A stretch of 64,000 nucleotides of DNA from Actinomycetes bacterium (GTDB lineage: Bacteria > Actinomycetota > Acidimicrobiia > Acidimicrobiales > Ilumatobacteraceae), in assembly GCA_025360105.1 (NCBI GenBank), contig JANYCT010000040.1, forward strand, positions 124,001 through 188,000, read 5' to 3'. Shown piece after piece: positions 1 through 8,363 of this stretch. Both the position numbers and the translations under genes were made by a program. The notes beneath the pieces are model-generated. The model was not told where the DNA came from, made no database searches, and saw only the letters and a program-made list of their open reading frames with translations. The stretch's first letter is position 1. Each line of letters starts with the position of its first letter.

Positions 1-609
1 TATGGCCGCGATGATCACTACGACGTGATCAGCGCCTTCATCAAGAGTATTCGTGGCAGCGACGCCGATGCTGGGCTGTACTGGTTGGCGCGCATGCTCG
101 AAGCGGGTGAGGATGCCCGCTTCATCGTTCGCCGTCTCATCGTGCTCGCCAGCGAGGACATCGGCATGGCCGACCCGATGTCGCTGCTTGTCGCGGTTGC
201 CGCAGCGCAGGCCGTTGAGCACGTCGGCCTACCCGAGGCGCAGCTGAACCTTGCCCAAGCCGTGGTGCACCTCGCGACGGCGCCGAAGAGCAACCGGTCG
301 GCGCTCGGCGTCTGGAATGCCCGAAGCATGGTGCGCGATGGTGCAGTCGGCGAGGTACCTGCGCATCTTCGCGATGCCCATTACCAGGGCGCTGCATCGC
401 TGGGCCATGGCACCGGCTACGTGTACCCTCATGATGATCCCCGTGGTTGGGTGCCTCAGCAGTACCGGCCCGACGAAATGGTCGGCGTCACGCTCTACGA
501 GCCCACAACACATGGTTTCGAGCAGGAAGTGACCACCCGCATGGAACGACATCTGAGTCATCCGATCAATGCCACTGACGCGATCCCCCAGACCGAGGAT
601 GCACCATGA
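1..609 (+). CDS. rarA: RarA/MgsA-type AAA+ ATPase, C-terminal part (5' end outside window)
   Basis: This is the last ~202 residues of a replication-associated recombination protein A, an AAA+ ATPase that acts at stalled replication forks. Frame 1 is open from the first base. It carries family signatures of the C-terminal oligomerisation region: '[16 protein letters not shown]', '[17 protein letters not shown]' and '[13 protein letters not shown]'. The ATPase core (Walker A/B) lies upstream of the window. The stop overlaps the ATG of the next gene by 4 nt (ATGA), so the two are probably translationally coupled. The family assignment is firm; only the missing 5' end limits it. Confidence 0.93.
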   Translation, partial: YGRDDHYDVISAFIKSIRGSDADAGLYWLARMLEAGEDARFIVRRLIVLASEDIGMADPMSLLVAVAAAQAVEHVGLPEAQLNLAQAVVHLATAPKSNRSALGVWNARSMVRDGAVGEVPAHLRDAHYQGAASLGHGTGYVYPHDDPRGWVPQQYRPDEMVGVTLYEPTTHGFEQEVTTRMERHLSHPINATDAIPQTEDAP

Positions 610-1043
610 CCGCTGGTGAACTGGCCATCCTCCTCGCCACCGTGTTGTGCTCCCTTGGTTTCGCGGCGTTGATCGTGGTACTGATGCGAGTGCTCGACAC
701 TCTCAAATCGTTGCGTGGAGAGGTTGAGTCATTGCGGAGCGAGACTCGTCCGCTGCTCGCCGAGTTACAACTCTCGACCGACGAAGCCCGCATCACCATG
801 GCGGCGGCACGCAACGATCTCGATCGTTTCGACAAGGTTCTCGGCTCTGCGGAGGCGATCAGTGATGCCGTGTCCGGCAGCGGACGCGTTGCACGAGCGG
901 CGCTGTCGGTTCCAGTGATCAAGGCAGCCGGCATCGCCACGGGCACCGGACGGGCCTGGCGACGACTGCGGCGTAAGGACGCCAAGGCGCTGGCCAAGGG
1001 CGAGCGTCGTATCACGCGGATCAGCCAGGGGCGGCAATCATGA
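606..1043 (+). CDS. DUF948-like membrane-anchored coiled-coil protein
   Basis: A 145-residue protein with one N-terminal membrane segment (about residues 5-27, '[20 protein letters not shown]'). A heptad-like amphipathic stretch follows ('[22 protein letters not shown]'), then a basic tail rich in Arg and Lys. This layout resembles DUF948 proteins often found beside rarA in actinobacteria. The molecular role is unknown. It overlaps rarA upstream and the next gene downstream by 4 nt each, so the three form one operon. In many actinobacteria alaS follows this pair; here a glycolate-oxidase gene does. Confidence 0.75.
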   Translation: MTAGELAILLATVLCSLGFAALIVVLMRVLDTLKSLRGEVESLRSETRPLLAELQLSTDEARITMAAARNDLDRFDKVLGSAEAISDAVSGSGRVARAALSVPVIKAAGIATGTGRAWRRLRRKDAKALAKGERRITRISQGRQS

Positions 1044-1429
1044 TGAAGCGATTGACCTGGTTCATGGGCGGTGCCGTTGCTGGTGTGGCGGGCGTGGGCT
1101 TCGCCAAGAAGAAGATGAAAGAGACCGCATCGTTGATGGCGCCGACGCATATCGCTCGTTCCGCGATGGTTCGCTTGCGTGGCCGTGGCCACGATGTCTC
1201 CGAAGCCATCAGCGAAGGTCGTCGCGCGATGCACGACAAAGAAGCCGAGCTGCGCGCTCGTCGCGATGGCACGGCGGCGTCACTCGCCGATGAACTCGAA
1301 CCCGATGATCAGGTGCTCGTTGATGGTCAGCCGGTGGAACCAGGCCAGGTCATCGTGCTCCGGCAGGTGCGCACGAACGACCATTCCGGTCCGCGGCGCA
1401 GCAGTCGTCGCACACGCCGCAACGCATGA
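1040..1429 (+). CDS. Small hypothetical protein of the rarA operon
   Basis: A 129-residue protein whose function I do not recognise. Its N-terminus has a short hydrophobic Gly/Ala-Val segment ('WFMGGAVAGVAGVGFAKKK') that could be a weak membrane anchor. A basic helical middle follows, and the tail is Arg-rich. It starts in an ATGA overlap with the DUF948-like gene and ends in an ATGA overlap with glcD. The position matches a small companion protein that follows DUF948 genes in actinobacteria; the link is by context only. Confidence 0.7.
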   Translation: MMKRLTWFMGGAVAGVAGVGFAKKKMKETASLMAPTHIARSAMVRLRGRGHDVSEAISEGRRAMHDKEAELRARRDGTAASLADELEPDDQVLVDGQPVEPGQVIVLRQVRTNDHSGPRRSSRRTRRNA

Positions 1430-2844
1430 GCTGCTTGATCGACGACCTCGGTGTGGCGGTGTCGCCGGACCGGGTTCGTGCCGGGCACGCCGAGTTGAGT
1501 CTGTATCGACGCGATGCGTCGAACTTCGATGGCAGTGCGTCGGTGGTGTGCTTTCCGATGACGACCGCAGAGGTGCAAGCCGTGGTGCGCGTGTGCGTTG
1601 CTCATGCAACGCCATACGTTGCGCGAGGTTCCGGCACCGGACTCGCTGGTGGGGCGACCCCGCTCGATGGAGCCGTCGTGGTATCGCTTGCGAAAATGGA
1701 TCGGATCATCTCCATCGACGCACAGGCACGCCAAGCCTGGGTCGAGCCAGGGGTATTGAACCTCGACCTCAGCAAAGCAGTGGCCCATCTCGGCCTGCAC
1801 TTCGCCCCTGACCCGAGTAGCCAGCAGAGTTGCACGATCGGTGGCAACGTCGCCAATAACTCGGGCGGACCACATTGCCTCGCCGACGGTGTAACGGCCG
1901 CACACATCGTCGCGCTCGAGGTGGTGCTCCCCGAAGGGGACATCGTCATCATCGGCGGCGAGGATCCGGACCCGGACGGTCTCGATCTCCGCGGTGCCTT
2001 CGTCGGCAGTGAGGGCATGTTCGGAATCGCCACCAAGATCTGTGTGCGTCTCACGCAGAATGCCCCAGCGGTTCGCACAATGCTGCTCGATTTCGATCGT
2101 GTCGAAGATGGCGCCGAAACAGTGAGCGCGATCATCGCCGCCGGCATGGTACCCGCAGCGCTCGAAATGATGGACGCGCTGTGCACCCGCGCTGTCGAGG
2201 AGTACATCCACGCTGGCCTGCCCACAGACGCCGCCGCAATCCTGCTCGTCGAGGTCGCCGGGCTGTCGCATGGGCTCGAGGATCAGGTCGCGCGCATCAT
2301 CTCCATCGGAAAGGCCCACGGCGCGCGTACGGTGCGAGTCGCTCAGGATGAAGCCGAACGGGCGTTGCTGTGGAAGGGCCGCAAGACAGCCTTCGGGGCG
2401 ATCGCTCGGATCAAGCCGAACTACTACCTCCACGACACGGTCGTGCCGCGGCGCAAGCTGCCCGAGGTGCTCAACCAGGTGTACGAGATCGCCAAGCGCC
2501 ACGACTTGTTGGTGATGAACGTGTTCCACGCTGGCGACGGCAACCTGCACCCACTGCTCGTCTTCGACAAGCGCGAACCGGGGGTCATGGAGAGGGTGCA
2601 CGCGGCGGGTGAGGAGATCGTGCGGGTCTCAGTGGCCGCTGGCGGCGTGCTGAGTGGTGAGCACGGCATCGGATTGGAAAAGCGCGACTTCATGCCGCTG
2701 ATGTTCAGCCCGGTCGATCTTGCCGCGCAGGCCGCGATGCGAGCCGCGTTCGACCCCACCGGCCTTGCCAATCCCACCAAGGTGTTGCCTAGCCCTGCCG
2801 CCTGTGGTGATGTCCATCACGTGCCCGAGGGCGCATGGATCTGA
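1426..2844 (+). CDS. glcD: FAD-linked oxidase, glycolate oxidase subunit GlcD type
   Basis: A 472-residue flavoprotein of the GlcD / D-lactate dehydrogenase family, which oxidises 2-hydroxy acids such as glycolate to 2-oxo acids. The N-terminal PCMH-type FAD domain shows 'ARGSGTGLAGGATPL' and 'TIGGNVANNSGGPHC'. The C-terminal FAD-oxidase domain shows 'NVFHAGDGNLHP' and 'SGEHGIGLEKRDFMPL', which are characteristic of GlcD. The length is normal. The start overlaps the preceding stop by 4 nt, and the end overlaps glcE by 10 nt. With glcE and the separate glcF at 6970 it could make a three-subunit GlcDEF enzyme. The exact substrate is inferred. Confidence 0.9.
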   Translation: MSCLIDDLGVAVSPDRVRAGHAELSLYRRDASNFDGSASVVCFPMTTAEVQAVVRVCVAHATPYVARGSGTGLAGGATPLDGAVVVSLAKMDRIISIDAQARQAWVEPGVLNLDLSKAVAHLGLHFAPDPSSQQSCTIGGNVANNSGGPHCLADGVTAAHIVALEVVLPEGDIVIIGGEDPDPDGLDLRGAFVGSEGMFGIATKICVRLTQNAPAVRTMLLDFDRVEDGAETVSAIIAAGMVPAALEMMDALCTRAVEEYIHAGLPTDAAAILLVEVAGLSHGLEDQVARIISIGKAHGARTVRVAQDEAERALLWKGRKTAFGAIARIKPNYYLHDTVVPRRKLPEVLNQVYEIAKRHDLLVMNVFHAGDGNLHPLLVFDKREPGVMERVHAAGEEIVRVSVAAGGVLSGEHGIGLEKRDFMPLMFSPVDLAAQAAMRAAFDPTGLANPTKVLPSPAACGDVHHVPEGAWI

Positions 2845-3710
2845 ATGGCTTCGCTGCTGGCGTCGGTGACACTGCGCAGGGGCCTGTCTCGATTGCCGGC
2901 TCCTCGAGCCGTGGCGGCAGTGTGCCGGGCGTGCGAACGGTGACTGCACCTGCCGGGATCGAATGGATCCAGGCAGACGAGATGATTGTGTCGTGCGGAG
3001 CGGGCACGCTCGTCGCGGAGCTTGATGCAGCGCTTGCTGAAATCGGCCAGAGCATCGCGCTTGCGCCGACTGGCACTGTGGGCGGCGCACTATCGGTGGG
3101 CCAAAGCGGCATTCGCCGCCTCGGCTACGGCCCGTTGCGCGACGTGTTGCTGCAGGCTCACTACATCTCAGCCGCTGGCGACGTAGTGAAAGCAGGTGGT
3201 CCAACGGTGAAGAACGTGTCGGGTTTCGATCTCTGCCGGCTGCTGGTCGGGTCTCGTGGCACGCTTGGCTTCCTCGGCGATGTGATCCTGCGCACCCGAC
3301 CGCTGCCAGCCGTATCGCAGTGGTTCAGCACCACCGCCGACCCCTTTGCCACGTTCGCGGCGCTGTATCGACCGGTGAGTGTGCTGTGGGATGGTGAGAC
3401 GACATGGGCGCTGCTCGAGGGCCACGCCAACGATGTGCGCGAGCAAGCCGCCGGCGCGGGCTTGGTCGAGACCGGTGGCCCTCCGGCGCTGCCCTCCACG
3501 GCGCGATGGTCGTTGCCTCCTGCGCAGCTGCACATGTTGTCCACAGACACGGGCTTCGTTGCGGAGATAGGTGTTGGGGTGGTGCACCACTCGATCCTGC
3601 AGCCGGCGCGCACGTTGGATCCGGCAGTGCTTGCCTTGCATCAACGGCTCAAGGAGCAGTTCGATCCGACAGCGCGTCTGAACCCGGGCGTCGATCTCTT
3701 TGATATTTGA
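2835..3710 (+). CDS. glcE: FAD-binding subunit, glycolate oxidase GlcE type
   Basis: A 291-residue protein that matches the N-terminal FAD-binding half of GlcD-type oxidases and lacks the full C-terminal oxidase domain, as GlcE does. Visible motifs are 'LAPTGTVGGALSVGQSG' and 'KNVSGFDLCRLLVGSRGTLGF'. It presumably partners GlcD and the iron-sulfur subunit GlcF. Translation is probably coupled to glcD through a 10-nt overlap. The 3' end overlaps the next frame by 11 nt. Confidence 0.87.
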   Translation: MDLNGFAAGVGDTAQGPVSIAGSSSRGGSVPGVRTVTAPAGIEWIQADEMIVSCGAGTLVAELDAALAEIGQSIALAPTGTVGGALSVGQSGIRRLGYGPLRDVLLQAHYISAAGDVVKAGGPTVKNVSGFDLCRLLVGSRGTLGFLGDVILRTRPLPAVSQWFSTTADPFATFAALYRPVSVLWDGETTWALLEGHANDVREQAAGAGLVETGGPPALPSTARWSLPPAQLHMLSTDTGFVAEIGVGVVHHSILQPARTLDPAVLALHQRLKEQFDPTARLNPGVDLFDI

Positions 3711-4614
3711 TCCTGCGCCGCTCGTGGTGCAACCACCTGGCGATGCCACATCAGTACGAGCAGCTGCGGAGACTGCTGCATCGCGTTGGAGTCTCGCTTC
3801 GCCCGAGTTGATCCGTCTGGGGGCCAATGGCGTGTTCGGCAGTGGCGATGTGATTCTGCGTGTCAGCCGTCCGACCGCGCCCATACGCGTCGCAGTGGAT
3901 TTTGCTGATCTGCTGCTGGGGGAGGGCATCCGCGCTGCCTTGCCTGCCCAACCCCATGCCATCACGTTCGACAACGGGCTCGCGGTCACTGCATGGCAAC
4001 GGATCGAGCATGACCCTACGTTGCCCCTCGACTGGGAACGCGTCGGTGCCATGGTTGCGCGGGTGCATGCCATCGATCCCGCACGTGTCGGGCACGCGGG
4101 CATCGGCCATCCGCTGCCGTTCTGCGGCAGCTTTCCCTGGTGGGACTTCGACACGATGATGGCCGAGGCCGACGGACTCGATCCGGTGACTGTTGGCGCG
4201 CTGGAAGCGGCCCGCGTTCGGTATGGCTGGTGGGCTCACGCTGCGCTCGACCGCGCGATGGTGTTGTGCCACGGTGACGTGCACCCCGGCAACGTACTCG
4301 TCGACCGTGAAGGGCCGATCCTCATCGATTGGGACCTGCTGTGTCTCGGCCCGGCGGCGTGGGACCACGCTCCGCTGATGACGTGGACGCGCCGATGGGG
4401 TGGCGAGCCAGGTATCTACGAGGCGTTCAGCGCCGGATACGGCGAACGCCCCGACGATGATCTCGCCCGTGCGTTGGCCGAGATGCGCCTGCTTGCGGCC
4501 ACGCTGATGCGGCTCCAACGCGCCCGGCTCGACCCTGCGCAGCGCCCCGAGGCGATGCGTCGCCTCGCTTACTGGCGCAGCGAACCCGACGCGCCGATGT
4601 GGCAGGCCCAGTAG
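3700..4614 (+). CDS. Aminoglycoside-phosphotransferase-like kinase (APH family)
   Basis: A 304-residue kinase-fold protein with a Brenner-type catalytic loop 'LCHGDVHPGNVLV' and metal-binding 'ILIDWDLLCLGPAAWD', as in the APH/choline-kinase family. It would phosphorylate a small molecule with ATP; the substrate cannot be read from sequence, and antibiotic resistance is not implied. The frame opens with TTG at 3700 inside the end of glcE, and no clear ribosome binding site supports it. GTG codons a few residues in ('LVVQPP') are alternatives. It lies last in the rarA-glcDE run and could be a metabolite kinase of that pathway, which is inference. Confidence 0.82.
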   Translation: MIFDPAPLVVQPPGDATSVRAAAETAASRWSLASPELIRLGANGVFGSGDVILRVSRPTAPIRVAVDFADLLLGEGIRAALPAQPHAITFDNGLAVTAWQRIEHDPTLPLDWERVGAMVARVHAIDPARVGHAGIGHPLPFCGSFPWWDFDTMMAEADGLDPVTVGALEAARVRYGWWAHAALDRAMVLCHGDVHPGNVLVDREGPILIDWDLLCLGPAAWDHAPLMTWTRRWGGEPGIYEAFSAGYGERPDDDLARALAEMRLLAATLMRLQRARLDPAQRPEAMRRLAYWRSEPDAPMWQAQ

Positions 4615-4671
4615 CGGACGGGGCCGGTCTGGGTGTTCGTGTGAGCACCTCAGGGCACGGATCTACTGCCA

Positions 4672-4684
4672 GTCAGATCCTGAC
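4672..4684. other. Short palindrome between convergent genes
   Basis: GTCAG-ATC-CTGAC lies in the 72-nt gap between the ends of the kinase-like gene and the reverse aldehyde dehydrogenase. It could form a small hairpin in both transcripts. It has no T-run, so a terminator role is only a guess. Confidence 0.25.
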
Positions 4685-4686
4685 CC

Positions 4687-6078
4687 TTACATGAAGCGGC
4701 GGACGAGCTTGTACTTCCATCCCTTGTAGGGCGGGTACAGGATCGACGGGTCTGGCTTGGTCGGCTTGCGCAGAACCGACTTGCGGTGGCTGAAAGTATC
4801 GAAACCGGCCTTGGCGTGATAGGCACCCATGCCGCTGGCACCCACGCCTCCGAAGGGAAGCTCGGTGACGCCAACATGCAAAACAGTGTGGTTCACCAGC
4901 ACGCCACCCGCGGTCGTTCGAGACAACACGCGGTCGACGATGGCATCGCTACTGCTGAACACGTACAGAGCCAACGGCTTATCGCCATCGTTCACGATGC
5001 GAATTGCTTCGTCGACATCGCCCACAGCGATCACGGGCAGGATCGGGCCGAAGATTTCTTCCTGCATGACCGCGGCGTCAGGCTCTACACCGGCGAGCAC
5101 CGTAGGAGGCAAATATCTGTTGGCGCGATCGCCGTGGCCACCGCACACAGTGGCATCGAATCCACCGGCATCGAGCAGCGCAGTGAGGCGGTCCCAGTGT
5201 CGCTCGTTCACGATGCGCGCATAGTCGGGCGAGCTCTTCGGGTCATCGCCGTAGAAGTCGTGCACGGCGCGCAGCAGCGCACCCATCAGCTTGTCCTCGA
5301 CCGAGGCATCGACGAGGACATAGTCGGGCGCAACACACGTCTGACCGGCGTTGATAAACTTGCCCCACGCAATTCGGCGGGCGGCTACATCGATATCCGC
5401 ATCGGCGGCGACAATGACCGGACTTTTTCCGCCCAGCTCGAGAGTAACGGGCGTCAGGTGCTGGGCGGCGGCAGTCATCACGATGCGACCAACAGCGCCA
5501 TTGCCCGTATAAAAGATGTGGTCGAACTTCTCGTCGAGCAGCGCCGTTGTCTCGACGACGCCCCCCGTGACCACCTGTACGACTCGTTCGTCGAGATAGT
5601 GAGGGATGTAGCGCGCCATCACGGCGGCCGTTGCTGGGGCGACCTCCGACGGCTTGAGCACCACCGTGTTGCCGGCGGCGAGCGCGGGCACCAACGGCGC
5701 CAACAGCAGCTGCATCGGATAGTTCCACGGCGCAATGATGAGCACGACGCCGAGCGGTTCGGAGATGATCTCCGCTGAACCGGGCTTGAAAGTGAGCGCC
5801 ACCTTGGCCTTCTCAGGTGCACACCACTTGTCGAGGTTCTTGAGCGCATGATCGATCTCGCTCAGTGCGACGCCGACCTCGGCGGTGTACGCCTCCATCG
5901 GTGGCTTGCGTAGGTCGGTGGCCAAAGCAGCGAGGATCGGACCCTCTTGCTCGACGAGCATCCGACGGAGCTGCTGAAGCTGCGTGCGGCGAGCCTCTAT
6001 GTCGCGCATGGCGCCGTTGTTGTACGAGTCTCGCAACCCGGCGACGATGGCGGGAATGGACGCAGAGGTGTCGGTCAT
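4687..6078 (-). CDS. Aldehyde dehydrogenase, class 3 / fatty-aldehyde type
   Basis: A 463-residue NAD(P)-dependent aldehyde dehydrogenase. The general-base Glu is in 'TLELGGKSPVIV' and the catalytic Cys is in 'NAGQTCVAPDYVLV'. The cofactor site shows 'IIAPWNYPMQLLL' and 'VLKPSEVAPAT'. The C-terminus 'SILYPPYKGWKYKLVRRFM' is typical of ALDH3-like fatty-aldehyde enzymes. A frame-compatible GTG lies at 6084. I choose ATG 6078 because a TAGCCT box ends 6 nt before it, the spacing of a leaderless promoter. It is transcribed opposite the glc genes and convergent with the kinase-like gene. The aldehyde substrate is not known. Confidence 0.93.
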   Translation of the reverse strand: MTDTSASIPAIVAGLRDSYNNGAMRDIEARRTQLQQLRRMLVEQEGPILAALATDLRKPPMEAYTAEVGVALSEIDHALKNLDKWCAPEKAKVALTFKPGSAEIISEPLGVVLIIAPWNYPMQLLLAPLVPALAAGNTVVLKPSEVAPATAAVMARYIPHYLDERVVQVVTGGVVETTALLDEKFDHIFYTGNGAVGRIVMTAAAQHLTPVTLELGGKSPVIVAADADIDVAARRIAWGKFINAGQTCVAPDYVLVDASVEDKLMGALLRAVHDFYGDDPKSSPDYARIVNERHWDRLTALLDAGGFDATVCGGHGDRANRYLPPTVLAGVEPDAAVMQEEIFGPILPVIAVGDVDEAIRIVNDGDKPLALYVFSSSDAIVDRVLSRTTAGGVLVNHTVLHVGVTELPFGGVGASGMGAYHAKAGFDTFSHRKSVLRKPTKPDPSILYPPYKGWKYKLVRRFM

Positions 6079-6084
6079 GATCAC

Positions 6085-6090
6085 AGGCTA
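6085..6090 (-). promoter_or_regulatory. -10 box of aldehyde dehydrogenase gene (leaderless type)
   Basis: On the reverse strand TAGCCT is followed by 6 nt and ATG 6078. There is no ribosome binding site, so this box decides the start. Confidence 0.55.
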
Positions 6091-6121
6091 CGCAAGAACC
6101 TGAGGAAGACGAACCGCTTGT

Positions 6122-6919
6122 TCAACGAGGCTGGCAGGTCGGGCAGAAATAGCATGGTCGGCCACCTAACTCGACGGTCTGGATGGGGGTCGCGCAGCGC
6201 AGGCAACGGTCGCGGTGGTACACGTAGGTGGCCTCGCCACGACGCACTCGGGCGCCACGCGGCGTACTGCGTTCGCTGCTGTCGACGGTGATGATTCGAT
6301 TGTCCTTCACACCCTGGCGCAGCATCGCCACAACAGTGCTCCACAACGACTGCAGCTCGACCGGATCGAGTTCGCATCCCAGCCGCGCCGGATGAATACC
6401 GGTCACGAACAGTGCCTCAGCCCGATATACGTTGCCTACTCCGCAGAGCACGCGCTGGTCGAGCAGGATGGTGCCGATGGCCTGCTTCGAGCGCTGCATA
6501 CGTGCGATTGCCTCGGCCGCGTCGGCTTTCGGGTTCAGCGGATCAGGACCGAGACGCTGTAACACGCGCTGGCGATCGTCGGCGGTGCCGATGGCACAAT
6601 CGGTGGGTCCGGCGAGGTCGATGGTGGCCAATGGCGATTGCAGACGCATGCGCACCATCCCGACAGGCTCGGCAGCGACGGGGCCCTTTGAAATGCGGAA
6701 CTTGCCGAACAGCCCGAGATGAACGTGACCAATCTCGCCGGTATCCCACCAGTAGAAAAGGTGCTTGCCCACGGCTTCGAGATCGGTCAACACATGCCCA
6801 TCGACATGTGCGGCCTCGGCAGTGAAACGCCCCTGAGGCGACGAAACCCTGAGGGGATGGCCCACGAGGAGTCGTCCGTGGTCTCGCGCGATTCGGTGAA
6901 CCGTATGTCCTTCGGGCAT
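6122..6919 (-). CDS. nei: Fpg/Nei-family DNA glycosylase (endonuclease VIII type)
   Basis: A 265-residue base-excision repair enzyme. The N-terminus MPEGHTVHR places the catalytic Pro and Glu at positions 2 and 3, and a lysine is present at 'VGKHLFY'. The helix-two-turn-helix region contains 'VLCGVGNVYRAEALF'. A C-terminal zinc finger is complete ('CLRCATPIQTVELGGRPCYFCPTCQ', cysteines spaced as CxxC...CxxC). 'PEGHT' points to the Nei/Nei2 branch rather than MutM (PELPE). The gene runs opposite glcF across a 50-nt gap containing a perfect hairpin. Confidence 0.92.
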   Translation of the reverse strand: MPEGHTVHRIARDHGRLLVGHPLRVSSPQGRFTAEAAHVDGHVLTDLEAVGKHLFYWWDTGEIGHVHLGLFGKFRISKGPVAAEPVGMVRMRLQSPLATIDLAGPTDCAIGTADDRQRVLQRLGPDPLNPKADAAEAIARMQRSKQAIGTILLDQRVLCGVGNVYRAEALFVTGIHPARLGCELDPVELQSLWSTVVAMLRQGVKDNRIITVDSSERSTPRGARVRRGEATYVYHRDRCLRCATPIQTVELGGRPCYFCPTCQPR

Positions 6920-6945
6920 CTGGATGTGTCACTCTCGTTGGGCGG

Positions 6946-6967
6946 CGAAGCCACTACGGTGGCTTCG
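6946..6967. promoter_or_regulatory. Perfect inverted repeat in nei-glcF divergent gap
   Basis: CGAAGCCAC and GTGGCTTCG are exact reverse complements (9 bp) separated by TACG. A possible -10 box for glcF, TACGGT (6955-6960), lies inside it and ends 9 nt before the glcF ATG. It could be an operator that covers the promoter, or a 5' hairpin. No known binding site matches it. Confidence 0.45.
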
Positions 6968-6969
6968 TC

Positions 6970-8130
6970 ATGAAGTTACAGCTCAACGATGTCGAACTGG
7001 CCAGCTGTGTGGGCTGCGGTCTGTGCCTACCGCATTGCCCCACATACCGCGTCACGGGCGAAGAAGCGCTCTCCCCGCGGGGACGAATCGCATCAATGCG
7101 CACCGTGGCGTGGGAGGGCGCGCCCATCGACGATGCGTTCGTGAGTTTCATGGAAACGTGTGTCCAATGCCGCAACTGCGAACCGGCGTGCCCGTCGGGT
7201 GTGCCCTATGGCCGTTTGATCGAAGGCACACGACACAGCCTGGCCGAGGCCCATCGCAGCACGCCACGCTGGCAACGCGCCGGTTTCCGCGTGCTCGGGC
7301 ATCATCGCGCGCTCCTTATCGGCTCGACTCTTCTTGCCGGAGCGCAGCGGATGCGGCTCGTTCCCAAGCGTCTCGGACTCAGCCGTCTTCCACTCCGTCG
7401 CGGCCCGGCTCTCAAAGCCACCGGCAGCGATGTGTTCGTCTTCGCCGGTTGCGTCATGGACGCGTGGCAGCGACCAACACATCGCGCTACGCAACGCGTC
7501 ATTGAATCCACCGGCGCCACGTGCGCGATTGCCGCACGTGGCGGCGATTGCTGTGGAGCGCTGCATACCCACGCCGGCCTCACCGATCAGGCCAAAAGGT
7601 TGGCGCAACGAACTATCGCGAGCATGCCCGGCGAGGCGCCGATACTGGTCAACTCGGCCGGATGCGGAGCCGCAATGAAGGACTACGGCCATCTCCTCGG
7701 TACTGACGCTGCGCAGCAGTTCTCTGCACGCGTGCTCGACGTCCATGAGTGGCTCGCTGAGCATGTCGACGACCTGCCAATGCCCGATCCCACCCGCGCG
7801 CGGCCGTCGATCATCGTGCAGGATCCGTGTCATCTGCGGCACGTGCAGAAGGCGCACATGACCGTACGAACCGTGCTCAGTCGCTATGCACTCGTCGTCG
7901 AACTCGACGACGAGGGGCTTTGCTGTGGCGCAGGTGGAGCCTATTCCGCGTTGCAGCCGGCACTGGCGGGAGAGATTCGCGACCGCAAGCTCGCAGCCAT
8001 CGATCGGGCCACTGTTGCCAGTGGAGCCATCATGGTGGCAAGCGCAAATCCCGGGTGTTCCATGCATCTCATCGCTGGGGGAGCCACCGTCATGCATCCT
8101 CTCGACGTTGTGGCCGAGCTATTGCCATGA
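6970..8130 (+). CDS. glcF: Iron-sulfur subunit, glycolate oxidase GlcF type
   Basis: A 386-residue protein with two N-terminal 4Fe-4S motifs, 'CVGCGLCLPHCPTYR' and 'CVQCRNCEPACPSGV'. Two CCG cysteine-rich domains follow ('GGDCCGALH' and 'LCCGAGGAYS'). This is the GlcF / heterodisulfide-reductase-like electron-transfer architecture. It would pass electrons from GlcD/GlcE to the respiratory chain. It is separated from glcDE by about 3.2 kb, including two reverse genes, which is unusual for this complex. A 78-residue gene overlaps its stop. Confidence 0.91.
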   Translation: MKLQLNDVELASCVGCGLCLPHCPTYRVTGEEALSPRGRIASMRTVAWEGAPIDDAFVSFMETCVQCRNCEPACPSGVPYGRLIEGTRHSLAEAHRSTPRWQRAGFRVLGHHRALLIGSTLLAGAQRMRLVPKRLGLSRLPLRRGPALKATGSDVFVFAGCVMDAWQRPTHRATQRVIESTGATCAIAARGGDCCGALHTHAGLTDQAKRLAQRTIASMPGEAPILVNSAGCGAAMKDYGHLLGTDAAQQFSARVLDVHEWLAEHVDDLPMPDPTRARPSIIVQDPCHLRHVQKAHMTVRTVLSRYALVVELDDEGLCCGAGGAYSALQPALAGEIRDRKLAAIDRATVASGAIMVASANPGCSMHLIAGGATVMHPLDVVAELLP

Positions 8131-8363
8131 GCGGGCGCTTCGATGACATTGCTGACCGGCTCGACGCCATCGCCGACGAACTAGCTGACACCGCGCTCAC
8201 CGAGTTGTCTTCGGCTATTCGGCGCGGCGATCAAAAGCGACCAGCCGCCGAGCGCTCGCTGACGCAGGCACGCCGCGCCATCGAGAAGGCAACGCACCTG
8301 CTGCGCGGAATCGACTCGGTGAACACTGGCGGCGCGAGCGACAACTCAGACCAGTTCGACTGA
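8127..8363 (+). CDS. Small hypothetical protein downstream of glcF
   Basis: A 78-residue, mostly helical protein ('FDDIADRLDAIADELADTALTEL') with a basic middle and a polar tail. I do not recognise a family. It begins in an ATGA overlap with the glcF stop, so it is probably co-translated with glcF. Its 3' end overlaps the 3' end of the convergent MOSC gene by 18 nt. Confidence 0.65.
   Translation: MSGRFDDIADRLDAIADELADTALTELSSAIRRGDQKRPAAERSLTQARRAIEKATHLLRGIDSVNTGGASDNSDQFD

Noticed and set aside
1327-2601. 424-codon reverse open frame opposite glcD
   Set aside because: It is an antisense shadow with no motifs, and glcD is unambiguous.
3700-4614. APH-family gene as an aminoglycoside resistance determinant
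   Set aside because: Only general kinase motifs are visible. It lies in a housekeeping-type operon, and no resistance-specific features were recognised.
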